NCBI GenBank assembly: GCA_020443295.1
Contig: JAGRIJ010000066.1
Span: forward strand, 16,599 to 80,598
Source: Alphaproteobacteria bacterium
GTDB taxonomy: Bacteria > Pseudomonadota > Alphaproteobacteria > Micavibrionales > Micavibrionaceae
Direction: 5' to 3'
Length of the DNA: 64,000 nt
The notes below the pieces were generated by a model. It was not told where the DNA came from. It made no database searches and saw nothing but the letters and a program-made list of their open reading frames with translations. Made by a program: the position numbers and the translations under genes. Each line of letters opens with the position of its first letter. Positions within the stretch are counted from its first letter, which is position 1. Positions 46,099 to 54,567 of the stretch are shown piece by piece.

Positions 46099-46830
46099 CT
46101 ATTGCCCCGGCGGGAGTTCCGGCAGTTGCTTCTGCTCTGCCAACATTATGGTTACCGTTCGTGCCCGTTCGGGATTCATGGCGGCCAAAACAGGCGAGAG
46201 CTTGCGTTCTGACATGTGAGACATGACTTCCACGAGTATATCGAGATCGAGCGTGTCGAATATACGCGCCGCATCCTTGGGCTTCATACCCTCATAGACT
46301 TTAACCAAGCTTTTTACACGGTTCTGTTCTTCTTCGGATTGCTGTTTGAGAAGCCCCTCGATTTCCTCTTTCAGCCTCGAAAGCTCCTTGTATTTACGGT
46401 CAAGTTCCTGTTCCGCAGCCTTCAGAAGCGCTTCGCGGGCCTTGAGTTCCTTTTCGAAACCATCCAGCTGGACGCGGCGCTTGGCCATATCCTCGATTAC
46501 GTTTTTCTTGGCATCCGACAGGTCAACCGCCGAGTCTCCGGCATCTTTCCATTCGGGCATTTGTGCCGCATTGTCCTCGTAAACCAGCGGTTTCTTATCG
46601 CCCTTGGGGACTTCCGCCGCCGGGGTTTCCTGCGCGGGAGTTTCCATAGGGTCCGGACTTGCGGGGGCCTGTTGCATTCCGGATTCCGGGGGCGTCATCG
46701 TGTCTTCGGCATATGCCGGGCCGGAAAGACTTCTGAGGCCCGATACCACTTCCGCAAGCTTGAGTGAAAAGGTCAGCAGGCAAATCAGAATCAGCGCAGG
46801 AAGAAACTTATACGGATCAAACACCGCCAT
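46099..46830 (-). CDS. motE: MotE-like flagellar protein
   Basis: The 243-residue protein has an N-terminal membrane helix (FLPALILICLLTFSLKLAEV), an acidic/proline linker, a coiled coil (about 95-170, RVQLDGFEKELKAREALLKA). A C-terminal MgtE-N/FliG-like domain is MKPKDAARIFDTLDLDILVE followed by ERKLSPVLAAMNPERARTVT. This layout matches MotE, a periplasmic chaperone for MotC in rhizobia. Its start overlaps the DUF6468 stop (TGATG). The partner here could be the MotB-like proteins or the TPR protein. Confidence 0.8.
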   Translation of the reverse strand: MAVFDPYKFLPALILICLLTFSLKLAEVVSGLRSLSGPAYAEDTMTPPESGMQQAPASPDPMETPAQETPAAEVPKGDKKPLVYEDNAAQMPEWKDAGDSAVDLSDAKKNVIEDMAKRRVQLDGFEKELKAREALLKAAEQELDRKYKELSRLKEEIEGLLKQQSEEEQNRVKSLVKVYEGMKPKDAARIFDTLDLDILVEVMSHMSERKLSPVLAAMNPERARTVTIMLAEQKQLPELPPGQ

Positions 46831-47573
46831 CAGTTACGGCCCCCGTTCGCCGCCTTGCGCTTGTTTTTTCTCAGTGCCTCATAGAGTTCGCGTTCCGCCT
46901 GACTTTGCAGGGCGGGCGGGATCGGCATTTCGTCATCGGTTTCATTCCACTCAGGGCTTTCATCAAATACATCCACGAATCCCTCGCGCATTTTTGCCAC
47001 CTGAGAAGACCGGGTTCCCGTCAGGGGCGCCGTTTCAAAATCCCGATCATGGATGAAGAAGGAAGGAAAATCGGCCTCGACGTCTGCCTGAGGCGGGGGT
47101 GCAGCCTGTCTTTTTTCCGCAGATTTGACCGCGGCCGTTATCTGAGAAGCGGCTAAGGCGCTTTCCTGATCCGGTTCATCGATAAAACGTTTTTGCTGCC
47201 GGCCCAGATAAGGGGATTTCGCATCGAAACCTTCCACGATTTTGCGATTTTTTTCCGCCAGATCTTCAAGGCGTTTGGCCATATTGCCGCTGGCCTCGTT
47301 CACCATTTTGAGTTCCTCGGATAACGCCCTTGCTTCCCGGATCGTGCCTTCAAGACTTTCGGCCTCCAGCGTTCCGGCGTGTTTGAGGTTTTTGATCGCC
47401 TGTTCCGCCTGCGCGATACTCGCAATGAGTTTTCCAACAACACGCTCGAAATCGTCGCGGTGTTCGCGAAAGCTACTCAGGCTGGAATAAAGGCGCATGG
47501 TAAAAAAAATCGTCGCCCCCAAAAGGCCTACAATCAGCATGTTGAGCAGCAGATTCAATACTTCGGCCATCAT
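46830..47573 (-). CDS. DUF6468 family protein
   Basis: The 247-residue protein has an N-terminal membrane helix (LLLNMLIVGLLGATIFFTMR), a long coiled coil (about 30-110, FERVVGKLIASIAQAEQAIK) and a low-complexity C terminus. DUF6468 proteins are typical neighbours of fliM in alphaproteobacteria and of unknown function. The ATG overlaps the fliM stop codon, so it is coupled to FliM synthesis. Confidence 0.82.
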   Translation of the reverse strand: MMAEVLNLLLNMLIVGLLGATIFFTMRLYSSLSSFREHRDDFERVVGKLIASIAQAEQAIKNLKHAGTLEAESLEGTIREARALSEELKMVNEASGNMAKRLEDLAEKNRKIVEGFDAKSPYLGRQQKRFIDEPDQESALAASQITAAVKSAEKRQAAPPPQADVEADFPSFFIHDRDFETAPLTGTRSSQVAKMREGFVDVFDESPEWNETDDEMPIPPALQSQAERELYEALRKNKRKAANGGRN

Positions 47574-48700
47574 CCATCTCCCGGCTTTTCAGGCTCTATA
47601 TATTTTTCGATCATCACGGCAATATAGCCGCGGCGCTGGCCGACCGGCCCCCTGAACATCGGAAAGTGGCCGCAACGCAATTCGAGTTCCTCGTCCATCC
47701 GTGTATTGAGAAAAATCTGGTCGCCCACCTTCCACCGGAGCATTTCGCCCAGAGGAACCGTAATTTCTCCCAGAATTGCCTGAACCTGAACATCCGTTTT
47801 GTAGAGTTCCTGTGTCAGGTGGCTTTCCCAGATAGAGTCACGGCCGAATTTTTCTCCCATGAACATTTGCAGGAGAAGTTCGCGGATCGGCTCGAGGGTT
47901 GCATAGGGAATCAGGATCTCCGCCCGGCCGCCCCGATCGCCCATATCGATCCGGAGCCTTGCCAATACGCAAGCGTTTCCCCCTTGCGAGATGGTGGCAA
48001 AGCGCGGGTTAGTTTCCATGCGGTCCAGATTAAATGTTACAGGCGAAAGCGGGTCGAAGGCCGAACAGAGGTCGCCGAGGATCACGTTAATCATCCTTTC
48101 GACCAGCTTGCTTTCAATCGTTGTGTAAGGACGCCCCTCCACGCGGATCGAAGGCGTGCCTTTACGACCGCCGAGCAGGACATCAACGATCGAGTAGATC
48201 AGGGCGCTGTCGGTGACGAGAAGGCCCTGATTGTCCCACTCCTCCGCCTTGAAGACCGAGAGCATCGCGGGAAGCGGGATCGAGTTCATGTAATCGCCGA
48301 AGCGTACAGTCGAAACCTGATCGAGGCTGACTTCCACGTTGTCGCTGGTGAGGTTACGCAGGGTCGTGGACATCAGGCGTACCAGACGGTCAAACACGAT
48401 ATCGAGCATCGGCAGACGCTCATAGTTCACCATTGCCGAGTTTACCAGCGCCATAACACCGGATGTCTCGGCCCCCAGCCCGGTGTCGTCATCGAAGCCC
48501 AGAAGGCTGTCGATCTCATCCTGATTGAGAATGCGGGTATTGCCTCCCTCTCCCCCCGAGGCTTCCGCATCCGGGACGCTGTCGGCGGATTCTTCAGCGG
48601 ACGCGCCTTCTTCTTCCGTGGCCATGGACTCCCATTGTTCCATCATGGCCCGTTCTTCGGCGCTCATTTTGTCGCGTTCTTCGGTTCCTGTTTCGCTCAT
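47570..48700 (-). CDS. fliM: Flagellar motor switch protein FliM
   Basis: The 376-residue C-ring switch protein has the N-terminal segment ILNQDEIDSLLGF (CheY-P-binding type), a middle CheC-like domain, and a C-terminal SpoA domain (LYKTDVQVQAILGEITVPLG, then VGDQIFLNTRMDEELELRCG). The acidic N terminus before the CheY motif is longer than in E. coli. It is followed directly by DUF6468. Confidence 0.96.
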   Translation of the reverse strand: MSETGTEERDKMSAEERAMMEQWESMATEEEGASAEESADSVPDAEASGGEGGNTRILNQDEIDSLLGFDDDTGLGAETSGVMALVNSAMVNYERLPMLDIVFDRLVRLMSTTLRNLTSDNVEVSLDQVSTVRFGDYMNSIPLPAMLSVFKAEEWDNQGLLVTDSALIYSIVDVLLGGRKGTPSIRVEGRPYTTIESKLVERMINVILGDLCSAFDPLSPVTFNLDRMETNPRFATISQGGNACVLARLRIDMGDRGGRAEILIPYATLEPIRELLLQMFMGEKFGRDSIWESHLTQELYKTDVQVQAILGEITVPLGEMLRWKVGDQIFLNTRMDEELELRCGHFPMFRGPVGQRRGYIAVMIEKYIEPEKPGDG

Positions 48701-48786
48701 TTCGGGAAGATTATGCGCCTTATTCGCCTCAAGTGTTTATCATCATCGGTGTTCCTTCGACTTTCGGACGGCTCACCTGAATCATT

Positions 48787-48795
48787 AATATAGCA
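48787..48795 (-). promoter_or_regulatory. Possible extended -10 promoter of fliM
   Basis: On the minus strand TGC-TATATT is an extended -10 element in the 146-base gap between fliL and fliM; no convincing -35 is present. It would let fliM be made independently of fliL. Confidence 0.35.
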
Positions 48796-48846
48796 AAAAT
48801 CGTTCCGTGAAAAAATGCGGGATCCGTCAAAAAACAGGACAGAACA

Positions 48847-49446
48847 CTATTGAATCAGTATTTCCTGAAAGAGCACATCCTTGATCTTAGTCGGCGCGGC
48901 CGCCTGATTCACCCGTGAGAGCAATTCCATCTGCAAACGGTATATCCCCGCGGAGCCTCGCAAATCCCTGACCCTCAGTTCTCTTAAATAGGTCTGGAAC
49001 TGGTCGACCACACGAGGAGTTACCGCTTCGACCGCCTCCCGGTCAGAAGGGTTTTCCAATTCCAGTTGTACGGTCAGGCGCAGATAACGCGGCGTTCCAT
49101 CATCACTTTCGAGGTTCACGATCATTGTGGGTATCTCAAGGAATACGCCGCCGGCTGAACCACCGTGCTCGCCTCCCTCGCCATGTTCGTCTTTGGCGGA
49201 TTCGGCCCCGTGCTCGGCAGGGTGAGCGTCTTCGCCCGCGGTTTCGCCGCTTTCGGTTTTTGCACCGAGAAGTGAATCCAGCATTCCTGTAAAATACAGC
49301 CCCGCCCCAACAACCAGAAGCAGCACAACGGGTACAGCAATCATTAAAATCTTCTTTTTGCCGAAACCGGATTTGGCTTCGCCCTCCGCGGCTTCGCCTT
49401 CGGCGCCTTCTTCTTTGTCTTCCTGATTTTCGTCTTCTTCGGCCAT
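48847..49446 (-). CDS. fliL: Flagellar basal body protein FliL
   Basis: A 199-residue protein with an acidic cytoplasmic N terminus, one membrane helix (KILMIAVPVVLLLVVGAGLYF), a histidine/glutamate-rich linker and the FliL domain (IPTMIVNLESDDGTPRYLRL, then the C-terminal FQEILIQ). It stabilises stators near the motor. It is the first gene of the minus-strand block and divergent from flgF. Confidence 0.94.
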   Translation of the reverse strand: MAEEDENQEDKEEGAEGEAAEGEAKSGFGKKKILMIAVPVVLLLVVGAGLYFTGMLDSLLGAKTESGETAGEDAHPAEHGAESAKDEHGEGGEHGGSAGGVFLEIPTMIVNLESDDGTPRYLRLTVQLELENPSDREAVEAVTPRVVDQFQTYLRELRVRDLRGSAGIYRLQMELLSRVNQAAAPTKIKDVLFQEILIQ

Positions 49447-49596
49447 TTTGACTTGCTGCCCCGGATTTATCGAGTCGATTTATCGGCTACGCAGGAGGTT
49501 TCACTATAAAACAAACCCTCCCGTGCGTCTAACCCATTGATCCAATATATCCAGAAGGATTTTATCCCTTGTGTCTTCTCCAACGATTTTTTCTTT

Positions 49597-49611
49597 TGGC
49601 ACGATCCATGC
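49597..49611 (+). promoter_or_regulatory. Sigma-54 promoter upstream of flgF
   Basis: TGGCACGATCCATGC matches the sigma-54 consensus TGGCACG-N4-TTGC at all but one position, with exact GG-to-GC spacing, 90 bases before the flgF ATG. A near-perfect inverted repeat (GGAGGTTT 49494-49501 / AAACCCTCC 49513-49521) lies about 80 bases upstream and could bind an activator. A FlbD-type activator is expected by analogy with Caulobacter. Confidence 0.75.
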
Positions 49612-49701
49612 ATATCTCCCTTTTAAAAAAGATGGCGTGTCAAAAGACGCGTTACTGGATGCGCTGCAAAAGCAGACATCGTGGGATAAGGAAGAGTAAC
49701 T

Positions 49702-50427
49702 ATGGAAAACACCATCTATCTTGGCTTGTCCAGGCAGATTGTGCTCCAGACCAATCTGGATATCGTCGCGAACAATATCGCGAACGTTAACACGAATGGT
49801 TTTCGTGAGCAAAGTCCCGTGTTCGAGGAATATCTTTCCGACCCGCGGGGCAACGGCGACCCGCTTTCATTCGTACTGGATTACGGGGAGTATCAAAACA
49901 CGGCTCCCGGTCCTCTCTCGCAGACCGGCAACCCTTTGAATGTCGCGCTTAACGGACCCGGCTTTCTGGCGGTGCAATTGCCCGACGGGTCTACGGGATA
50001 CACGCGCGACGGGAATTTTATCAAAACATCGGATGGAACCCTTGTCTCCAGCGCGGGATATCCGATCCTGGGCAGCGGCGGGCCGATCACCGTTCCGGCA
50101 GACGCCACGGAATTTGTTGTCGATGAGCGCGGCGTAGTTTCCGATCAGCACGGACAGATCGGCAGACTTAAAATCGTAGAATTCGACGACCTGCAGACTC
50201 TCAAGCCTGCAGGGAATAACGTCTATACCACCACCTCACCGGAGAAAGAGGCGCAAAAGACCGTCGTCCGGCAAGGGTTTCTGGAAGGATCCAACGTTCA
50301 GCCCGTTGTCGAGATGACGCGCATGATCAAAATTCTCAGATATTTTCAGGGTGTCCAGAAGATGCTGGATACCGAACACGACCGCCAGCGCGAAGCCATC
50401 CAGCGGCTCACAGGCAGTCAAGCATAG
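49702..50427 (+). CDS. flgF: Flagellar rod protein FlgF
   Basis: The 241-residue rod protein has the N-terminal IYLGLSRQIVLQTNLDIVAN and NNIANVNTNGFR motif, the hallmark GPGFLAVQLPDGSTGYTRDG, and a C-terminal MTRMIKILRYFQGVQKML helix. GGAAGAGTAACT precedes the ATG. It is the first gene of flgFGAH under a sigma-54 promoter. Confidence 0.96.
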   Translation: MENTIYLGLSRQIVLQTNLDIVANNIANVNTNGFREQSPVFEEYLSDPRGNGDPLSFVLDYGEYQNTAPGPLSQTGNPLNVALNGPGFLAVQLPDGSTGYTRDGNFIKTSDGTLVSSAGYPILGSGGPITVPADATEFVVDERGVVSDQHGQIGRLKIVEFDDLQTLKPAGNNVYTTTSPEKEAQKTVVRQGFLEGSNVQPVVEMTRMIKILRYFQGVQKMLDTEHDRQREAIQRLTGSQA

Positions 50428-50483
50428 GTTTTGAAATTGATTGGAAACGACGAATAAACGGCTTTTTGAATAAGGAGTAAACC

Positions 50484-51269
50484 ATGAGATCACTGGATAT
50501 CGGCGCAACCGGAATGATGGCGCAGCAGACCAATGTGGATGTGATTTCCAACAACATCGCAAACATGACAACCACGGGCTATAAACGCCAGCGGGCCGCT
50601 TTTCAGGACCTGATCTACCAAACCATCAACAGGCCGGGAGCGACGTCATCCGATGCGGGGACTACCGTTCCCTCCGGTTTGCAACTCGGGCTGGGCGTCA
50701 AAACGGGCGCCGTTTACCGCGAGCATTCGCAAGGGCCGATCGAGATGACCGAGAACGACCTTGATCTTGCGATCCTCGGGCGCGGATTTTTTCAAGTGGA
50801 ACTGCCTAACGGCGACACCGCCTATACGCGCGACGGAACCTTTCAGATCAACGAGAACGGAGAAATCGTGACCGTTCAGGGTTACCGCGTACTTCCGGGA
50901 ATTACCATTCCTGCGAATGCGACGGGGATCGATATCAGCCCCTCAGGAGAAGTCCAGGTGAACATTGCCAACCAGACGGCAACATCCAATCTGGGGCAGC
51001 TGCAGCTTGCCGATTTTATCAACCCGGCGGGGCTTGAAGCGATCGGCAATAATTTCCTGCTCGAGACGGATGCTTCCGGGGCTCCCGTGGTCGGCAATCC
51101 GAATGAAGATAATTTCGGGCATCTTGAGCAAGGCGCCCTGGAGCGTTCAAACGTGGATGTGGTTTCGGAGATTACGGAACTGATTACCGCGCAACGCGCC
51201 TATGAAATGAATTCGAACGTGATTTCAACCAGCGATGAAATGCTGCTGACGATTACACAGCTTCGGTAA
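50484..51269 (+). CDS. flgG: Flagellar distal rod protein FlgG
   Basis: The 261-residue protein has MRSLDIGATGMMAQQTNVDV, SNNIANMTTTGYKRQRAAFQ, GRGFFQVELPNGDTAYTRDG, and the C-terminal SNVDVVSEITELITAQRAYE, standard for FlgG. A good ribosome site (AAGGAG) precedes it. It lies between flgF and flgA. Confidence 0.98.
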   Translation: MRSLDIGATGMMAQQTNVDVISNNIANMTTTGYKRQRAAFQDLIYQTINRPGATSSDAGTTVPSGLQLGLGVKTGAVYREHSQGPIEMTENDLDLAILGRGFFQVELPNGDTAYTRDGTFQINENGEIVTVQGYRVLPGITIPANATGIDISPSGEVQVNIANQTATSNLGQLQLADFINPAGLEAIGNNFLLETDASGAPVVGNPNEDNFGHLEQGALERSNVDVVSEITELITAQRAYEMNSNVISTSDEMLLTITQLR

Positions 51270-51302
51270 ACGTGATGATCAGGGCAAGGAGAGAGGCCTG
51301 AG

Positions 51303-52271
51303 ATGAAAGAAAATAATCGTCATACCTGTTGCGCCCATCCTTTCGTGACGCCGGTGTGGGTTCTGGTTTGCACCCTTCTTCTTATCCTGCCGGTCTATGC
51401 GTCCAGCGCGATGGGACTAAAGGAAAATGTTGTCGTAACCGGCAACACGATTACGCTGGGCGATGTTTTCTACGGGCTGCAGCGCGATCAGGACCGCGTA
51501 TTGGGCGTTGCTCCCCGACCCGGTCAGGATATGGTGCTCAACGCGCGAACCCTGCTGCGTATTGCCATTGCGCTCGACCTTCCCTGGCGGCCGAGCAGTT
51601 CCGCCGATCAGGTTACGATCCGGCGCGAAGCGACCGTTATCGGATTGAGCATGATTGAAGATCATCTGAAGGAGGCGATTGCCAAGAAGGGGTACGGCGG
51701 TTCATTTTCCGTGCGCATTCCTCCCGACTATGCGGAGATCGTTTTGCCCCGCGAAGAGCCGGCGAGCCTTGATGTGACGAATGTCACGCTGAACCGGAAC
51801 AATAATACTTTTGAAGCCACAGTTGCCGCGCCTTCCGCAAACAACCCGATCCAGAAATTCCAGGTCAGCGGCACGATCCATCCGCTGATTATGGTCCCGG
51901 TCCTGAAAGAGAATATCCAGAACGGGCATGTGATCAGCGCGTCCGATCTCGACTTCATTCATATCGAGGAATCGAATTTCCTGAGCGGCACAATCGTGGA
52001 TGAGCAGGCGCTGATTGGCATGACCCCGCGACGTTTTGCGATTGCAGGACGTCCATTACGTCCCGGAGATCTGACCGCGCCGAAAATCGTTTCGCGCGGC
52101 GAACTGGTGACCGTCATTCTTGATCAGGGACCTTTGAGCCTGACGACAAAAGGCAAAGCCCTGGAGAACGGCGCGAAGGGTGAGACGATCCGCGTTGTGA
52201 ACACGTCGAGCAACGTGACGATCGAGGCTGTGGTCACCGGAGTGAACGAAGTGCGAGTTGTTGCCGATTAA
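51303..52271 (+). CDS. flgA: P-ring assembly chaperone FlgA
   Basis: A 322-residue periplasmic protein with a signal peptide (VWVLVCTLLLILPVYASSA) and the C-terminal SAF domain (MVPVLKENIQNGHVISASDL, RPLRPGDLTAPKIVSRGE). The family mean is about 220-330 residues. It assists FlgI polymerisation. AAGGAGAG precedes it. Confidence 0.93.
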   Translation: MKENNRHTCCAHPFVTPVWVLVCTLLLILPVYASSAMGLKENVVVTGNTITLGDVFYGLQRDQDRVLGVAPRPGQDMVLNARTLLRIAIALDLPWRPSSSADQVTIRREATVIGLSMIEDHLKEAIAKKGYGGSFSVRIPPDYAEIVLPREEPASLDVTNVTLNRNNNTFEATVAAPSANNPIQKFQVSGTIHPLIMVPVLKENIQNGHVISASDLDFIHIEESNFLSGTIVDEQALIGMTPRRFAIAGRPLRPGDLTAPKIVSRGELVTVILDQGPLSLTTKGKALENGAKGETIRVVNTSSNVTIEAVVTGVNEVRVVAD

Positions 52272-52309
52272 AATTTATTCTGAGTAACCCACTACAGATG
52301 AGGTGTGGA

Positions 52310-53083
52310 ATGCGTAACCTGACATTTATCAGCAGCCCATATGGGGCAAAGAGAATTCTACTCAGCGTTGCAGCCTGCGCGCTGATGTGCGGCTGCGCGA
52401 CAGCCGACCGCCTGTCAAAAGTCGGCGAAGCGCCGGCCATGTCCAGCATTTCCAATCCTGTTACACAGGACGGATACCAACCCGTCAGCCTGCCGATGCC
52501 TGCCCCGCTCAAAGTCGCGCGGGAAAAAAATTCCCTCTGGCAGTCGGATCGCGTTACGTTCTTTAAAGATCAGCGCGCCAATAATATCGGCGATATCATC
52601 ACGGTCCTGATCAATATCGACGATCAGGCCCAGATCGACAACGCCACGAAGCGAACACGCGCAAGCACCGAGGATGCCGGGCTGGATAATTTTCTTGGGT
52701 ACGAGCAATCCCTGAACCGTGTTCTGCCCGAAGCCGTGGATAATGCCAACCTGACCGGGTTTGATTCGAATTCCACACATTCCGGCTCAGGAACGATTGA
52801 CCGCGAGGACCAGATCGAGATGCGCATGGCAGCTCTGGTCACACAGGTGTTGCCGAACGGAAATATGGTTATCCATGGAAAACAGGAAGTCCGGGTCAAT
52901 TTTGAGAAAAGAATTCTGGCGATTGACGGTGTGATCCGGCCTCAGGATATCAGCGTCGAGAATACGGTCAAATACGACCAGATTGCGGAAGCACGCATTG
53001 TTTACGGCGGCGAAGGACAGATTACCGACGTGCAGCAGCCGCGTTACGGACAACAAGTTTATGACATTCTCTTTCCGTTCTGA
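52310..53083 (+). CDS. flgH: L-ring lipoprotein FlgH
   Basis: The 257-residue outer-membrane lipoprotein has a lipobox (SVAACALMCGCATADRLSK), the SLWQSDRVTFFKDQRANNIG segment and NGNMVIHGKQEVRVNFEKRI. The ATG at 52310 is preferred because GAGGT lies upstream of it; an ATG four codons earlier is in frame. It ends the flgFGAH group, and an intrinsic terminator follows. Confidence 0.95.
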   Translation: MRNLTFISSPYGAKRILLSVAACALMCGCATADRLSKVGEAPAMSSISNPVTQDGYQPVSLPMPAPLKVAREKNSLWQSDRVTFFKDQRANNIGDIITVLINIDDQAQIDNATKRTRASTEDAGLDNFLGYEQSLNRVLPEAVDNANLTGFDSNSTHSGSGTIDREDQIEMRMAALVTQVLPNGNMVIHGKQEVRVNFEKRILAIDGVIRPQDISVENTVKYDQIAEARIVYGGEGQITDVQQPRYGQQVYDILFPF

Positions 53084-53182
53084 CCTGCTTTCGAGCGCGA
53101 ATCCCGAAGGCAGGAGAGAGCCCTCTTCCGGGCTATAGGAATGGCGGGTGGTGTCATACCTTACCCACCGATGAACTAAAAA

Positions 53183-53218
53183 GCCGGTTCCTGATTTTCG
53201 GGAACCGGCCATTTTTTT
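53183..53218. terminator. Bidirectional terminator between flgH and dksA
   Basis: Nine-base perfect stem GCCGGTTCC / GGAACCGGC with a nine-base loop, followed by a run of T on the plus strand and AAAAA on the other side, so it can end both flgH and the convergent dksA transcript. Confidence 0.88.
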
Positions 53219-53235
53219 CTTTTATCCGATATTCT

Positions 53236-53670
53236 TTATTCGTCGCGTTTCGTGCGTTCGAGACGCTCGTGGCGCTCCTGCGCTTCGAGAGACAGGGTTG
53301 CAATCGGGCGGGCCTTCAAGCGAGCGATAGAGATGGGTTCTCCCGTTTCCTCGCAAAAACCGTATTCGCCGATGTCGATCGATTCGAGGGCCGAATTGAT
53401 CTTGCTGATAAGTTTCCGTTCGCGGTCGCGGGTGCGAAGCTCAAGCGCATGATCGGTTTCAGCGGAGGCGCGGTCGGCCATATCCGGTTTCTGGAGTTCC
53501 GTTCCCTGCAGGGTCTGCTGGATCGTGTGCTCGGATTCTTTGAGCAATTCCGCACGCCAAGCAATCAGCTTCTGGCGGAAATATTCCAGCATGACAGGGT
53601 TCATAAAGCCGTTCTTATCTTTTTCGGGGTCGTATTTCGGGGGAATCGTCGCTTGAGCTGAGGCTTTCAT
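53236..53670 (-). CDS. dksA: DksA family RNA polymerase-binding protein (single-cysteine type)
   Basis: The 144-residue coiled-coil transcription factor modulates RNA polymerase with ppGpp. The coiled coil spans 35-105, with the tip DMADRASAETDHALELRTRD. The C-terminal finger reads CEETGEPISIARLKARPIAT and LSLEAQERHE: only the first of four zinc cysteines remains. Alphaproteobacterial DksA proteins of this one-cysteine type are known to fold without zinc. It lies between flgH and fliX. A promoter is recognisable upstream. Confidence 0.92.
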   Translation of the reverse strand: MKASAQATIPPKYDPEKDKNGFMNPVMLEYFRQKLIAWRAELLKESEHTIQQTLQGTELQKPDMADRASAETDHALELRTRDRERKLISKINSALESIDIGEYGFCEETGEPISIARLKARPIATLSLEAQERHERLERTKRDE

Positions 53671-53722
53671 ATTTCAGTCTTATCCCTAAAAAATTACACA
53701 CGATGAATTAAAAAACTGGGAT

Positions 53723-53751
53723 GTTATAGGGGGAAGAAAGGTTAAAGACAA
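53723..53751 (-). promoter_or_regulatory. Sigma-70 promoter of dksA
   Basis: On the minus strand TTGTCT and TATAAC are spaced by 17 bases, close to the housekeeping consensus, about 50 bases upstream of the dksA ATG. It indicates that dksA has its own promoter rather than depending on fliX. Confidence 0.65.
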
Positions 53752-53805
53752 GAAAATATGATAAATAAGCCTCAATTTGAGAAAACTTTCTTTAATTTCC
53801 AATAC

Positions 53806-54234
53806 TTAAGAATTCATAGCTACGCGCATTTTGGCCAATTCGACCTGAGCGCGGAGATCGATTTCATCCATAATATCGGTTAACTTCGGGTCCTGGATGC
53901 GTTCACGGTGGGATGCGACCACATCGGCGATATCAATCATGTGGCCTACCGTAAGGTTCCCGGAAAGCATCGCCAGACGGATTTTTTCCAGCCCCTGGAT
54001 AATTTTGTCCGAACGGTCCTGCATCCGCTGACGGGCTGCGCGTTCAGTCGGGTCTTCAGCGGCCTGCACCGCCAGCAGGGCATCGACATTGGTAATGGCC
54101 TTGGCCGTGGCGACCGAAGGGGATTCCTGCGAGGATTTGATATACTGGCTAAAGTCCACGCTATCGGCACCCGATGCCGAGGATTTCTTGGATTGCGAGG
54201 CGGACTGTGATTTCTTCGGACCTTCCACCTTCAT
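53806..54234 (-). CDS. fliX: Flagellar assembly regulator FliX
   Basis: The 142-residue protein matches FliX, a Caulobacter-type regulator that couples early flagellar assembly to FlbD/sigma-54 activity. Evidence: AAEDPTERAARQRMQDRSDK, GLEKIRLAMLSGNLTVGHMI and the C-terminal MDEIDLRAQVELAKMRVAM. It is divergent from flgI, the same arrangement as in Caulobacter, and fits the sigma-54 promoters seen at flgF and flgI. Confidence 0.92.
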   Translation of the reverse strand: MKVEGPKKSQSASQSKKSSASGADSVDFSQYIKSSQESPSVATAKAITNVDALLAVQAAEDPTERAARQRMQDRSDKIIQGLEKIRLAMLSGNLTVGHMIDIADVVASHRERIQDPKLTDIMDEIDLRAQVELAKMRVAMNS

Positions 54235-54567
54235 GGCTATTCCTTTCCGTTTTTACCGTTCTTGTTTGTCCCGATTTTAATATTTTACGCCTTCCGAGAA
54301 CCTCATTGCAAGCGGGTAAGAATTGCCTAGTTCTTCGAAGGGGTTGGGAAAAACTGTCCCTCTGCTTCCCCACTGAAATCCGTATTTCAGTCCCCGATCC
54401 CCATCCGCCCTGTAATGGTTTCGTTTCAGAAACTGGCACGGGTTTCGCAAGTAAAGAATCCGGGTGGCAATGTTTTTGAGTTACGGAAACTCTCTTGGGT
54501 AACCCGATAACGCCACCCTAGGACAAACGGCACTACAACAGTCACTGAGAACGCGTAGCAGGGTGTT
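54235..54567. promoter_or_regulatory. fliX-flgI divergent regulatory region
   Basis: A 333-base spacer with no gene. It holds the flgI sigma-54 promoter (54434-54448). A perfect inverted repeat ACTGAAAT-CCGT-ATTTCAGT (54372-54391), 43 bases upstream of that promoter, is a possible activator site. A small palindrome GTTTC-A-GAAAC (54423-54433) abuts the -24 element. A fliX promoter should be here too but was not identified. Confidence 0.6.
54434..54448 (+). promoter_or_regulatory. Sigma-54 promoter upstream of flgI
   Basis: TGGCACGGGTTTCGC agrees with TGGCACG-N4-TTGC at all but one position, with correct GG-to-GC spacing, 120 bases before the flgI ATG. It is in the fliX-flgI divergent region, as in Caulobacter. 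Confidence 0.75.

Noticed and set aside
49504..49812. Minus-strand frame between fliL and flgF
   Set aside because: It overlaps the flgF start and the sigma-54 promoter; only its last 35 residues look protein-like, and no ribosome site was found.
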